From JAIBJN01 sp963748205 (GTDB lineage: Bacteria > Actinomycetota > Thermoleophilia > Gaiellales > Gaiellaceae), in assembly GCA_963748205.1 (NCBI GenBank), contig CAVVIB010000002.1:96549-160548 (forward strand): DNA of 64,000 nucleotides, read 5' to 3'. Under the pieces are notes generated by a model, which saw nothing but the letters and a program-made list of their open reading frames with translations, searched no databases and was not told the DNA's origin. Shown in pieces: positions 10,799-19,372 of this stretch. The translations under genes were made by a program, and so were the position numbers. Every line of letters starts with the position of its first letter. Position 1 is the stretch's first letter.

Positions 10799-11136
10799 GT
10801 CGCCCGCGGACCTCGCGTGCGGGCGACGTAGCGGTACGCCCGCTCGGTGGGCCCGGGCAGCGCTGCCGTGAGCCAGGCGAGCGGTCGCCCGCCGGGTAGG
10901 CGGCGCAGGAGCGGCGGGAAGGCATCGCCGGCGGAATGAACGGCCCCGTCCGGGGTCACGAGGTGCCAGGAGGCCATCTTCGTCCGCTCGTCCATGCCTC
11001 CGAGGAGCTCGTCCGCCTCAGGGTCCTGGAGCGCCACCGGCCGCAGCCGCCCGTTGCGGTCCCACCGCAGGAGACGTTCGACCGAGCGCCGGCAGAAAGC
11101 GCAGGAACGGTCGTAGAGGATCACGGCCTCGTTCAT
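10795..11136 (-). CDS. DCC-family thiol-disulfide oxidoreductase-like protein (DUF393)
   Basis: 113 residues from the ATG at 11136 (an in-frame ATG at 11157 would add seven). Begins EAVILYDRSCAFCRRSVERL, with the YD-x2-C-x2-C active-site-like motif of the DUF393/DCC family, followed by a family-like LRPVALQDPEADELL. Cellular role uncertain. Its stop codon overlaps the stop of the msrA remnant within CTAG. Divergent from fmdB. Confidence 0.8.
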   Translation of the reverse strand: MNEAVILYDRSCAFCRRSVERLLRWDRNGRLRPVALQDPEADELLGGMDERTKMASWHLVTPDGAVHSAGDAFPPLLRRLPGGRPLAWLTAALPGPTERAYRYVARTRGPRAT

Positions 11137-11146
11137 CACGGGAGTG

Positions 11147-11176
11147 TTGCGGTGCATCCGGGGACCTGCCTACACT
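11147..11176 (+). promoter_or_regulatory. Promoter of fmdB-udg
   Basis: TTGCGG at 11147-11152 and TACACT at 11171-11176, spacer 18, nine bases before the ATG at 11186. The -35 lies inside the optional N-terminal extension of the divergent DUF393 gene. Confidence 0.5.
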
Positions 11177-11185
11177 GCCTCGGCG

Positions 11186-11401
11186 ATGCCGATCTACGAG
11201 TTTGTGTGCATGACGTGCGAGTCGCATTTCGAGGAGCTCGTCGGAGTGAACGCGGCCGATCCGCCGTGTCCCGACTGCGGCGCCTCCCGGGTGGCTCGTC
11301 AGCTTTCCGTGTTCGCAACTCACGGCGGCACCGCCGAGCAGCCGAGCTTCGGCGGACCGGTGTCCGGCGGCGGCTGTTGCGGCGGGAGCTGTGGCTGCTG
11401 A
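11186..11401 (+). CDS. FmdB-family zinc-ribbon protein
   Basis: 71 residues. MPIYEFVCMTCESHFEELV is the typical FmdB start, with zinc-ribbon cysteines C8/C11 and C28/C31, and a Gly/Cys tail ending CCGGSCGC. The family is called a putative regulator, without firm proof. ATG at 11186 chosen because the family motif starts there. Overlaps the glycosylase start by 11 bp. Confidence 0.85.
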   Translation: MPIYEFVCMTCESHFEELVGVNAADPPCPDCGASRVARQLSVFATHGGTAEQPSFGGPVSGGGCCGGSCGC

Positions 11402-12092
11402 ACCTGACGCACTGAGTCGCCGGGAAGCCCTCGAGGCGCACGCCGCCGACACCGCGGCCTGCACGCGCTGCCGCCTCGCGGAGGGCCGCACGCAGGTCGT
11501 CTACGGCGTCGGCGACCCCGACGCGGACCTCATGTTCGTGGGCGAGGCGCCCGGCTTCCACGAGGACAAGCAGGGCTACCCGTTCGTCGGCTCGGCCGGC
11601 AAGCTCCTCGACCGGCTGCTCGAAGGCATCTCGCTCACGCGGCGCGACGTCTACATCGCGAACGTGCTCAAGTGCCGGCCGCCCGGGAACCGCGATCCCC
11701 AGCCGGACGAGATCGAGGCCTGCGAGAGCCACCTCTTCAAGCAGCTCGAGCTGATCCAGCCGAAGCTCGTGGCGACGCTCGGCAACTTCGCGACGAAGCT
11801 CCTCTCGGGCAAGCCGACCGGGATCACGCGTGTTCACGGCCGGCCGCAGGAGGCCGTCGTGGGTGGGCGGACCGTCACGCTCTACCCGATCTACCACCCG
11901 GCGGCCGCGCTCTACACGCCGGCGATGCTGAAGACGCTCGAGGAGGACTTCGCCCGCATCCCCGCGCTCCTGTCCGGCACGGCGGAGGATCCGGCGCCCT
12001 CGCCGCAGCCGCAGGCGCAGGTGATCCAGTTCCCGGTGGCCCCGCTGGTCGCCCCGGCCGCGCCCCCCGACGAGCAGCTCGGCCTCTTCTAG
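11391..12092 (+). CDS. Family 4 (iron-sulfur) uracil-DNA glycosylase
   Basis: Removes uracil from DNA in base excision repair. 233 residues. [4Fe-4S] ligand cysteines C24, C27, C95 and C111, the uracil-pocket GEAPG (51-55), VGSAGKLLDRLL, and the late active-site His in YHPAAALY (about H169) are all present. GTG start overlaps fmdB. The roughly 40-residue C-terminal tail is rich in Pro/Ala/Gln and ends PDEQLGLF, which looks like a sliding-clamp (PIP-type, QLGLF) peptide; that reading is an inference. Confidence 0.93.
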   Translation: MAAEPDALSRREALEAHAADTAACTRCRLAEGRTQVVYGVGDPDADLMFVGEAPGFHEDKQGYPFVGSAGKLLDRLLEGISLTRRDVYIANVLKCRPPGNRDPQPDEIEACESHLFKQLELIQPKLVATLGNFATKLLSGKPTGITRVHGRPQEAVVGGRTVTLYPIYHPAAALYTPAMLKTLEEDFARIPALLSGTAEDPAPSPQPQAQVIQFPVAPLVAPAAPPDEQLGLF

Positions 12093-12102
12093 GCCACGAA
12101 GC

Positions 12103-12108
12103 TAGGCT
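12103..12108 (+). promoter_or_regulatory. -10 box TAGGCT of tsaE
   Basis: TAGGCT six bases before the ATG at 12115, in the short gap after the glycosylase gene. Suggests a separate leaderless t6A operon. Confidence 0.5.
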
Positions 12109-12114
12109 AGGCCG

Positions 12115-12576
12115 ATGGTCGAGCTCGAGTCGTCCTCGCCCGAGGAGACCGAGCGCATCGGCGCTGCGGTCGCCCGGGAGCTCGAGCCCGGCGACGTCGT
12201 CGCGGTCTCGGGAGAGCTCGGCACCGGGAAGACCACCTTCGTGCGCGGTGCGGCCCGCCAGCTCGGCATCACGGGGCCGGTGACCAGCCCGACGTACACG
12301 ATCGGGCACCGTTACCCGGGCGAGCCGGACGTCTCGCACCTGGATCTCTACCGCTTCGACGGCGTCGCGGACGCGGAGTGGGGCGACCTCGAGCCCTACT
12401 TCCAGGACGCCGTGGTCTTCGTCGAGTGGCCCGAGGCCGGGGACGGCGTACTGCCTTCCGCGCGGGTGCGTGTGCGGTTGCGGCATCATGGGGAGACGCA
12501 TAGACTGGTTTCTCTCGAAAGCTCCGAAAAAGCCCTGGAAATCCGGCTATCTGCAGGTGCTGATCCTCGCGTTTGA
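12115..12576 (+). CDS. tsaE: tRNA t6A biosynthesis ATPase TsaE
   Basis: ATPase that drives the TsaB-TsaD threonylcarbamoyl-transferase complex in making t6A37 of ANN-decoding tRNAs. 153 residues. Walker A GELGTGKT (33-40), TSPTYTIGHRY and HLDLYRFDG are conserved. ATG start fits the -10 spacing. Overlaps tsaB by 20 bp. Confidence 0.95.
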   Translation: MVELESSSPEETERIGAAVARELEPGDVVAVSGELGTGKTTFVRGAARQLGITGPVTSPTYTIGHRYPGEPDVSHLDLYRFDGVADAEWGDLEPYFQDAVVFVEWPEAGDGVLPSARVRVRLRHHGETHRLVSLESSEKALEIRLSAGADPRV

Positions 12577-13156
12577 CACCGCCACGGACGTGGCGACCGT
12601 CGCCCTTGCGCGCAACGGCGAGGTGCTCGGCGAGCGGGCGTCCCGTGCCGTCAGAGTGCTCCAGGACGTCGAGGAGTTGCTCGAGGCGGCGGGAGCGCGC
12701 TCGGACGAGGTCGAGGGCATCGCGGTCGGCACCGGCCCGGGGAGCTACACCGGCCTGCGCATGGGGCTCGTCACGGCCCGCACCCTCTCCTTCTCCCTCG
12801 GGGTACCGGTCGCCGGCGTCTCGACGCTGGACGCCCTCGCGGCCGGCGCGCCCGGTGCCGTGCCCGTGATCGACGGGAAGCGCAAGGAGGTCTTCACGCT
12901 CATCGGCGGCGAGCCGCGCTGCCTGGCCGCCGAGGCGCTCGAAGTGGAGAAGGACGCCACGTACGTCGGCGACGGCGCCGTCCGCTTCCGCGCCGAGATC
13001 GAGGCGCGCGGCGGCCTCGTCCCGCCCGACGACGACGAGCGCCACGTTCCCTGGGCGCGACACCACGCGGGGCTCGCGCGCGACTTCGGGGTCGCCGAGG
13101 CCGCCGCGCCGATCTACCTGCGCGTGCCCGACGCCGACAAGGCGCTGAAGCGATGA
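12557..13156 (+). CDS. tsaB: tRNA t6A biosynthesis protein TsaB
   Basis: ASKHA-fold partner of TsaD. 199 residues from GTG 12557, chosen because VLILAFDTATD is the family start; a longer in-frame start at 12470 would add an unrelated basic stretch antisense to tsaE logic. Conserved GTGPGSYTGLRMG is at 58-70. C-terminal part short, as in other bacterial TsaB. ATGA overlap with rimI. Confidence 0.92.
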   Translation: MLILAFDTATDVATVALARNGEVLGERASRAVRVLQDVEELLEAAGARSDEVEGIAVGTGPGSYTGLRMGLVTARTLSFSLGVPVAGVSTLDALAAGAPGAVPVIDGKRKEVFTLIGGEPRCLAAEALEVEKDATYVGDGAVRFRAEIEARGGLVPPDDDERHVPWARHHAGLARDFGVAEAAAPIYLRVPDADKALKR

Positions 13157-13638
13157 TCGACGCGCAACGCGTCCGCGTGGACATCCGCCGGTTGACGCTC
13201 GCCGACCTCTCCGCCATCGAGCGGATCGAGCAGCGCGTCTACCCGACGCCGTGGTCGCGCTCCATGTTCGCCGGGGAGCTGGCGAAGCCGTCGTCGATCT
13301 GCCTGGGCGCGTTCGACGAGACGGGGCCGCTGGCCGGGTACCTGATCGTCTCGCGCTACGTCGACGCCTGGCACATCATGAATCTCGCCGTTGACCTCGA
13401 TCACCAGCGCGCGGGGGTCGCCAACCGGCTCCTGGACGCGCTCTTCGACCTCACGGGCGGCGACGAGCACCGCGGCTACACGCTCGAGGTCAGGGTCTCC
13501 AACAAGGCCGCGATCGCGCTCTACGAGCGCAACGGCTTCGAGACGAGCGGCCTGCGGCGCGGTTACTACACCGACAATCGGGAAGATGCCTTGATCATGT
13601 GGAAGGACCCGATCAAGCCTCCCGAGGATGACGGATAA
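13153..13638 (+). CDS. rimI: Ribosomal-protein-alanine N-acetyltransferase-like (RimI)
   Basis: 161-residue GNAT. Visible: MNLAVDLDHQRAGVANRLL (acetyl-CoA pyrophosphate loop, an R/Q-x2-G-x-A variant), LEVRVSNKAAIALYERNGF and the RRGYYTDNREDALIM ending typical of RimI. Lies between tsaB and tsaD, the standard actinobacterial order. Substrate (S18 or other N-termini) is by family inference. Confidence 0.9.
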   Translation: MIDAQRVRVDIRRLTLADLSAIERIEQRVYPTPWSRSMFAGELAKPSSICLGAFDETGPLAGYLIVSRYVDAWHIMNLAVDLDHQRAGVANRLLDALFDLTGGDEHRGYTLEVRVSNKAAIALYERNGFETSGLRRGYYTDNREDALIMWKDPIKPPEDDG

Positions 13639-13647
13639 GAAGGGGCT

Positions 13648-13674
13648 CACGGGGGAAACATGGTCTCCCCCGTG
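13648..13674. repeat. Small palindromic element, copy 1
   Basis: Perfect 9-bp arms CACGGGGGA / TCCCCCGTG around AACATGGTC, filling the rimI-tsaD gap. Its reverse complement core GGGGGAGACCATGTTTCCCC plus the following AGCCCC stretch is repeated, with few changes, at 48957-48990 in the argC/argJ junction, so it is a dispersed element rather than just a terminator. Confidence 0.7.
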
Positions 13675-13679
13675 TTGGG

Positions 13680-14645
13680 ATGATTCTGGGGATCGAGACC
13701 TCCTGCGACGAGACCTCGGTCGCGCTCGTCACGCCTGACGGGCGCATCCGCGCGAACGTCGTCGCCTCGCAGGCCGAGCTCCACGCCCGGTACGGGGGCG
13801 TCGTCCCCGAGGTCGCGTCGCGCCGGCACCTCGAGCTGGTCGGCCCTGTCCTGGTCGAGGCGCTCGAGGAGGCCGAGGCGGAGCTCCAGGAGGTCGAGAC
13901 CGTCGCCGTCACGCGCGGCCCCGGGCTGATCGGCGCGCTGCTCGTGGGCATCTCGGCGGCCAAGGCGCTCGCCTGGTCGCGCCGCCTGCCGCTCGTCCCC
14001 GTCGACCACCTGCACGGCCACGTCGCCTCTCTCTATCTGGCACCGGACCCGCCCGAGACGCCCTTCCTCTGCCTTCTTGCCAGCGGGGGACATACCATGC
14101 TCCTGGACGTGCGCGAGCGTTCGGGACACCGGGTCGTGGGGACGACCCTCGACGACGCCGCCGGCGAGGCCTTCGACAAGGGGGCGCGCCTGCTCGGCCT
14201 TGGCTACCCCGGAGGCGCCGCGCTCGATCTCGCGGCCGCCACCGGCGACCCCGAGGCCTACGCGTTCCCGGTCGCGCGCGTGCCCGGGCACGACTTCTCC
14301 TTCTCGGGCGTGAAGACGGCGCTGCTCTACGCCGTCCGCGACCTTCCCGCCGACGAGCTGGAGCGGCGCAGGGCCGATCTCGCCGCGTCCTACCAGCGCG
14401 CGATCGTGACCGCCCTCGTCGAGCGCACCGAGGCGGCCGCGGAGGCGCTCGGTGCCGAGCGCATCGCCGTCGTCGGGGGCGTTGCGGCCAACTCCGAGCT
14501 GCGCGCGGCCCTTCCCGAAGCCGCTCTCGCGCCGTTGCCGCTCTGTACCGATAACGCAGCAATGATCGCGTCGGCGGCGCGTTACACGCGGGCCATCCCG
14601 TTTCCCGAGTATCTTGCGTTGGATGCGTATGCCTCGGCGGCCTGA
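13680..14645 (+). CDS. tsaD: tRNA N6-adenosine threonylcarbamoyltransferase (TsaD)
   Basis: Catalytic subunit of t6A synthesis. 321 residues. ILGIETSCDETSVALV start, metal-binding HLHGH (His110 and His114), LLASGGHTML, DDAAGEAFDKGARLLGLGYPGG, SGVKTALLY and GGVAANSELRAALPE are conserved. The 5' end lies six bases after a small palindromic element. The final codons overlap the start of the S8 protease gene. Confidence 0.96.
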   Translation: MILGIETSCDETSVALVTPDGRIRANVVASQAELHARYGGVVPEVASRRHLELVGPVLVEALEEAEAELQEVETVAVTRGPGLIGALLVGISAAKALAWSRRLPLVPVDHLHGHVASLYLAPDPPETPFLCLLASGGHTMLLDVRERSGHRVVGTTLDDAAGEAFDKGARLLGLGYPGGAALDLAAATGDPEAYAFPVARVPGHDFSFSGVKTALLYAVRDLPADELERRRADLAASYQRAIVTALVERTEAAAEALGAERIAVVGGVAANSELRAALPEAALAPLPLCTDNAAMIASAARYTRAIPFPEYLALDAYASAA

Positions 14646-17245
14646 CCCGGCGCGGTCCGCGGCGCTTGCCGTGCTCGCCGTGCTCGCGGTCGGGCTCGCC
14701 CTTGCGGGCACGGTCCAGGGCGCCGGCGACTCCGTCGCGCGCACCGCGGCGCGGGCCTGGCACGGCGTCTTCAGCGACCGCCCGCAGGCGGCCGCGGAGC
14801 AGCGCCAGCGCGTGCTCGTCGTCCTCAGCGCCCCGTCGCTCGCCGACCGCCTCGCCGCCGCCGAGAACACGCCGACCGCCGACGAGCAGCGGCAGTGGAC
14901 GGCCGACGCCGAGGGCGCCCAGCAGCTCCTGCTGGCAGGGACTCCGCGAGCGCGAGGTTTCGATCCGCCGCGACCAGGTCTTCACGCGCACGTTCAACGG
15001 CTTCTCGACGCTTGTCACCGCGCGCGCTCTGGCTGAGCTCGAGCGGGCGCACGGGATCGCCGGCGTCTACCCCGTGCGAACCGTCTACCCGGCCTCGCCG
15101 AGCGCCGAGGCGCTCGTCGGCAGCAACTTCCAGCCCCCGAACGGGCGCGGCTCCCAGATCACGCTGCCCGGGTTCACCGGGAACGGCGTCACGATCGCGC
15201 TCCTCGACACCGGCATCGAGCGCAACCATCCGTTCCTGCGCGGCCGCGTGATGCGCGGCTTCGACATGATCGACGGCGACCGCACGGTCGACCCGTCCGC
15301 CAAGCCCGGCGACCCCGGCGTCGTCGAGGCGCACGGGACGCGGATGGCCGGCATCGTCGTCGGCCGCGACGGCCCGGGCGGGCTCCAGGGCGTTGCCCCC
15401 GGTGCGCGGCTCCTGCCGATCCGCGTCATGGGCTGGCGTGAGACCGTCGACGGCAGCTGGGCGGTGCTCGGACGCGGAGACCTTCTGCTGGCCGGCCTCG
15501 AGCGCGCCGTCGACCCCGATGCCGACGGTGACGTCGAGGACGGCGCCGCGATCGCGCTCGTGGGCGGCGTCCAGCCGTACGCAGCGTTCGCGGACAGCCC
15601 CGAGGCGCGCGCGGTCGCCGGCGCGGCACGGCTCGGCACGCTCGTCGTCGCCCCCGTGGGGAACGACGGCCGGCCCGGCCCCGGCTTCGGGAGCGTCGCG
15701 GCGCCTGCGGCGGCGTCCGAGGCCCTCGCCGTCGGGACGCTCGATGCCCGCCGCGAGGTGCTCCAGGTCGACGCCAGCCTCGAGGTCGGCTCCGACACGG
15801 TCCTGGACGAGACGGTCCGCGTCCTCGGCGCGGTCGGGCTCGACTCCAAGGTTCGGTACGAGCTCGCGCCCTCCGTCGGGCCGACGCTCTCGGATGCGAA
15901 CCGGGACGCGGCCACCGCGGTGAGCGGCGACCAGCTCGGAGACTTCTTCGGCACGAACGGCGTCAGCCTCGTCTCGGGCAAGGCGGCAGTGGTTCGCCCG
16001 GAGGGCGGCAACATCGAGCGCCGCGTGCGCAACGCCGCCGCCGCGGGCGCGAGCGTCGTCCTCGTCGCGGGGACGAGCCTGCCCGCCGGGGCGCTCGACC
16101 TCGAAGAGGGCATCACGGTCCCCGTCGTCGCCGTCCCCGCTGACGCGGGCCTGGAGGCGATCGACGCGGCTGCGGAAGGCACGACGAGCACGCTCGAGCT
16201 CTCCGCCGCGGAGTCGCTGCCGAACGAGGCTCTGATGGACATCGCTCCCTTCTCCTCGGGCGGCGTCGCCTTCGACGGCCGCGTCAAGCCCGATCTCGTC
16301 GCTCCGGGCGTCGGTCTCGCGACGTCGGATGCCGGCGCCGAGGGCTACGCAACCGTCACGGGCTCGAGCGCGGCCGCCGCCGCGGCCGCCGGTGCCGCCG
16401 CCCTCGTCCTGGAGGCGCGGCCCCAGCTCGAGGCCCTCGAGCTGAAGAGCGCGCTCGTCGGCAGCGGAGGTCGCCTGCTGCGCAGCGACGAACCGCTCGC
16501 CGTCACCTCGCAGGGTGGAGGCCTCGTCGACCCGATCCACGCGGTCACCGCCGAGCTCGCGGTCGAGCCGGCGACGCTCGCCTTCGGCCGCGCGGACGGC
16601 GCCAAGTGGAGCGCCGCGCGCACGCTCACCATCCGCAACGTCTCCAGCCGGCCGCTCACGGTCGGCCTCGGGCTCCTGCCCGACGATCCCGCCGGGCCTC
16701 AGCTCTCCTTCACGGCCCAGCCCGCCCGGCTCGACCTGAAGCCCGGCGAGTCAACCGAGGTGGCGATCGGCGTCTCGTCCGACGACGAGACCCCGGCCGG
16801 GAGCGGCGGCGTCCTCATCGTCTCCGCCGACGGCGCCCAGCCCGTGCGCGTCCCCTGGGCAGTGGCGCGCCGCGAGGCCCGCAAGGCGCCGCTCGTCGGC
16901 GACGTCCAGCTCTCGCACCACACGTTCCAGCCCTCCAACATGGCTCCGGTCGTGCTCGCGTTCCGCGCCGGCCGCGTCGACCGCGTCGCCGACGGCGAGA
17001 TGATCGAGCCGGTCGGCGTGCTCGACCTCGAGCTCTGGACGGCCGACGGCCGCAAGCTCGGGGTGCTCGCGCGCATGCGCGACGTGCTCCCGGGTCGCTA
17101 CGCCTTCGGCCTCACCGGCCGCTCCCCGAGCGGACGCCTGCTGGCCGAGGGCTCGTACGTCATCCGCCTGCGGGCACACCCGGTCGACGGCGACGACGGC
17201 GCGCGCCCGTCCACCGCCGAGGCCGTCTTCACCATCACGCGGTGA
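14623..17245 (+). CDS. Secreted subtilisin-like (S8) serine protease, one apparent frameshift
   Basis: After removing one base the gene reads 873 residues. N-terminal signal segment of repeated A-V-L (about 10-35), then an inhibitor-like propeptide. Catalytic Asp in IALLDTGIERNHPF (about 195), His in VEAHGTRMAGIVVG (about 237), oxyanion Asn in APVGNDGRPG, and Ser in TVTGSSAAAAAAAGAAALVL (about 582) are all present. A PA-like insert precedes the Ser and Ig/FnIII-like segments follow it. The frame changes near 14938-14941 in a GGG run. Start within tsaD; ATG 14629 is equally possible. Its stop overlaps the next start by GTGA. Confidence 0.85.
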
Positions 17246-17571
17246 CGCCCTCCGGGCGCCGGGTGACCCTCTACCGGGCGCAGGGCTGCCATCTCTGCGA
17301 GAGCGCGGCGCGGGTGATCGAGTCCGTCCGCGCCGAGGTCGGGTTCGAGCTCGTCGAGGTCGACATCACCGGCGACCCCGAGCTCGAGCGCTCCTACCGG
17401 GAACGGATCCCGGTCGTCGAGGTCGACGGGGAGGAGGCGTTCACGTACTTCGTGCACCCCGACGGCCTCCGCCGGCGGCTCGAACGCCTGAGCCGGCGCG
17501 ACGGGTACTGCATCCCCGCTCGTAGAGCCTCGTTATCCTGTCCATCGAATGGCGTTGAGGATCGCGACTGA
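17242..17571 (+). CDS. Glutaredoxin-like protein (DUF836 type)
   Basis: 109 residues. RVTLYRAQGCHLCESAARVI gives a C-x2-C redox pair at C16/C19, then VDITGDPELERSYRERIPVVEVDGEE, the cis-Pro loop of the thioredoxin fold. The last 30 residues run past the usual family end and overlap the rex start. GTGA overlap with the protease suggests co-translation; position just before rex hints at redox function. Confidence 0.8.
   Translation: MTPSGRRVTLYRAQGCHLCESAARVIESVRAEVGFELVEVDITGDPELERSYRERIPVVEVDGEEAFTYFVHPDGLRRRLERLSRRDGYCIPARRASLSCPSNGVEDRD
17534..17539 (+). promoter_or_regulatory. -10 box TATCCT of rex
   Basis: TATCCT nine bases before the ATG at 17549, inside the 3' end of the glutaredoxin-like gene; a probable own promoter for rex. 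Confidence 0.4.
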
Positions 17572-18205
17572 GGGGGGCGTCCGAGCCGGCGAGCGGCTCA
17601 CCGTGGGCGTCGCGGCACGGCTCTCGCAATATCTCCGCGTCCTCATCCAGGCCCGCAAGATGGGCAAGGACCGCATCTCCTCGCAGGAGATCAGCGAGTA
17701 CACGAACATCAACGCGACCCAGATCCGCCGCGACCTCTCCGCGTTCGGCAAGTTCGGCAAGCGGGGCGTCGGCTACAACATCGACAGCCTGATCGCGGAG
17801 ATCCGGAAGATCCTCCGGACGCAGGGCCAGCACAACATCGCGCTCTTCGGCGCCGGCCGCCTCGGCCAGGCGATCGCGAGCTCGACGATCTTCGCCGACC
17901 ACGGGTTCAACATCGCGGGCGCGTTCGACTCCGACGCCTCGAAGGTCGGCGAGCCGATCGGGAACACCACCATCTCCTCGTACTCGGAGCTGCGGGACAC
18001 CATCCGCGAGAAGAACATCATCGTCGCCGTCCTCGCGGTGCCGCCCGACGCCGCCCAGCAGGTCGCCGACGAGGTCGTCGAGGCCGGGGTCAAGATCATC
18101 TTCAACTACACCGAGGCGCTCCTCGACGTCCCGCCGGACGTCACGGTGCACACGACGAGCCCGGCCGTCGAGCTCCTCTACGCGCTCTACTTCTACCTGA
18201 CGTAG
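17549..18205 (+). CDS. rex: Redox-sensing transcriptional repressor Rex
   Basis: 218 residues. Winged-helix N-terminus with ISSQEISEYTNINATQIRRDLSAFG-type recognition region (44-68; DNA-contacting R-R-D-L) and KRGVGYNI. NAD(H)-binding Rossmann motif GAGRLG (101-106). C-terminal swapped helix segment PAVELLYALYFYL. Senses NADH/NAD+ and normally represses respiratory and fermentative genes. No clear Rex operator was spotted by eye in the neighbouring gaps. Confidence 0.93.
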   Translation: MALRIATEGGVRAGERLTVGVAARLSQYLRVLIQARKMGKDRISSQEISEYTNINATQIRRDLSAFGKFGKRGVGYNIDSLIAEIRKILRTQGQHNIALFGAGRLGQAIASSTIFADHGFNIAGAFDSDASKVGEPIGNTTISSYSELRDTIREKNIIVAVLAVPPDAAQQVADEVVEAGVKIIFNYTEALLDVPPDVTVHTTSPAVELLYALYFYLT

Positions 18206-18829
18206 ACGGCGACGATCCCCGAGGGACGTCCCTCGAGCGCCGTGCGAACGTCGGCTGCTACCGCTCCCTGCGCGGTGACCGAGCCGTCCTCGTTGACCTC
18301 CGCCTCGATGCCTTCGGCCGCCAGCGCGTTCACGACAGCGCTCGCCGGACCGGCGACGTTGCGGACGAGCGTGCCCGGCGGAACGGTCGCGTCGGAGGCG
18401 CCCGTCGACATCTCCACGCCGCCTTCCTCGGCCTGAGCGGCATCCCCACCCGCATCAGCGGCCTCTCCCGCGGACTCGTCGTCGTCCCCACCGCCGAACT
18501 GCGGGTCGGTCGTGAAGACCACGGCGGCGAGCCCGGCTGCGACCGCCACCGGCGCGGCGATGAGAAGGCCACGGCGAACGTAGTCCGACAGGCTGCGGCG
18601 CGGGTGCCGGTCGGGGAGCGAGCCCAGCATGCGCGCCCGGCTCTCGTCGGAGAGCTCGAGCGGCGGAGCCGAGCGCAGCGCGGCGCGCCCGGCCTCGAGC
18701 CGGCGCACGTGGTCGGCGCACTCGCGGCACGCGACGAGGTGCTCCGCGACGTCCTGGCGGGCGCCCGGTCGCGAGGTCGTCCTCGACGTACGAGAGCAGG
18801 GTGACCTCGGGTGGATGCTGTTCGGCCAT
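18193..18829 (-). CDS. Zinc-containing anti-sigma factor, one apparent frameshift
   Basis: Removing one base near 18768-18771 gives 211 residues. Begins EVTLLSYVEDDLA and then has the ZAS motif H-x3-C-x2-C in HLVACRECADHV, followed by one membrane segment (LLIAAPVAVAAGLAAVVF) and an extracytoplasmic acidic/Ala-rich region. The start ATG overlaps the sigma stop (TGATG). Expected to hold the ECF sigma at the membrane and release it on an envelope or redox signal. The 3' end overlaps rex by 13 bp, convergent. Confidence 0.8.
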
Positions 18830-19368
18830 CACTGGTTCGACTCCGTTTCCTGCACGGCGGTTCCCAGGCGCTCGGCGAGCTCGCTCCGCCCCCGGAAGAT
18901 GCGTGATTTCACCGTACCCTCGGCCACCTCGGTCATCTCGGCGATCTCCGCGTACGAGCAGCCGAGCACGTCGTAGAGGACGACCGCGACGCGGTAGGTC
19001 TCGTCGAGGGAGTCCAGCGCCCGCTGGAGCTCGCCCGAGAGCTCCTGCTCGGCGAAGCGGTCCCGCGGGTCGACCGGCTCGGGGAGCTCGTCCGTCGGCG
19101 CCTCGCGCCGCTTGGGCCGGAGGTCGTGCGACGTGTTGACGACGATCCGGTAGAGCCAGGTCGAGAAGCGGGCTTCCTCCCGGAACCGCGGGAGCGCCAG
19201 CCACGCGCGCACGAGCGCCTCCTGCACGGCGTCCGCCGCGTCCTCGCGGGAGCCGAGCACGCGCGCCGCGAGCGTGTACATGCGCTGCTCGTGCTCGGCC
19301 ACGAGCCGCTCGAAGGCGAAGCGATCGCCCTTCTTCGCGCGTCGTACGAGCTCTGCGTCAGGATCCAT
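18829..19368 (-). CDS. ECF-type RNA polymerase sigma factor
   Basis: 179 residues from ATG 19368 (an in-frame ATG at 19386 would overlap the divergent gene). Region 2: AFERLVAEHEQRMYTLAARV, DAADAVQEALVRAWLALPRF and FSTWLYRIVVNTSHD. Region 4: DETYRVAVVLYDVLGCSYAE and EGTVKSRIFRGRSELAERLG. SigE/SigW-like general stress or envelope group. Its regulator is the coupled downstream zinc anti-sigma. Only four bases separate its start from that of the divergent glycosyltransferase. Confidence 0.9.
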   Translation of the reverse strand: MDPDAELVRRAKKGDRFAFERLVAEHEQRMYTLAARVLGSREDAADAVQEALVRAWLALPRFREEARFSTWLYRIVVNTSHDLRPKRREAPTDELPEPVDPRDRFAEQELSGELQRALDSLDETYRVAVVLYDVLGCSYAEIAEMTEVAEGTVKSRIFRGRSELAERLGTAVQETESNQ

Positions 19369-19372
19369 CCCG

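Noticed and set aside
17572..18250. A Rex operator near rex
   Set aside because: No TTGTGA-type dyad was found by eye in the neighbouring gaps.
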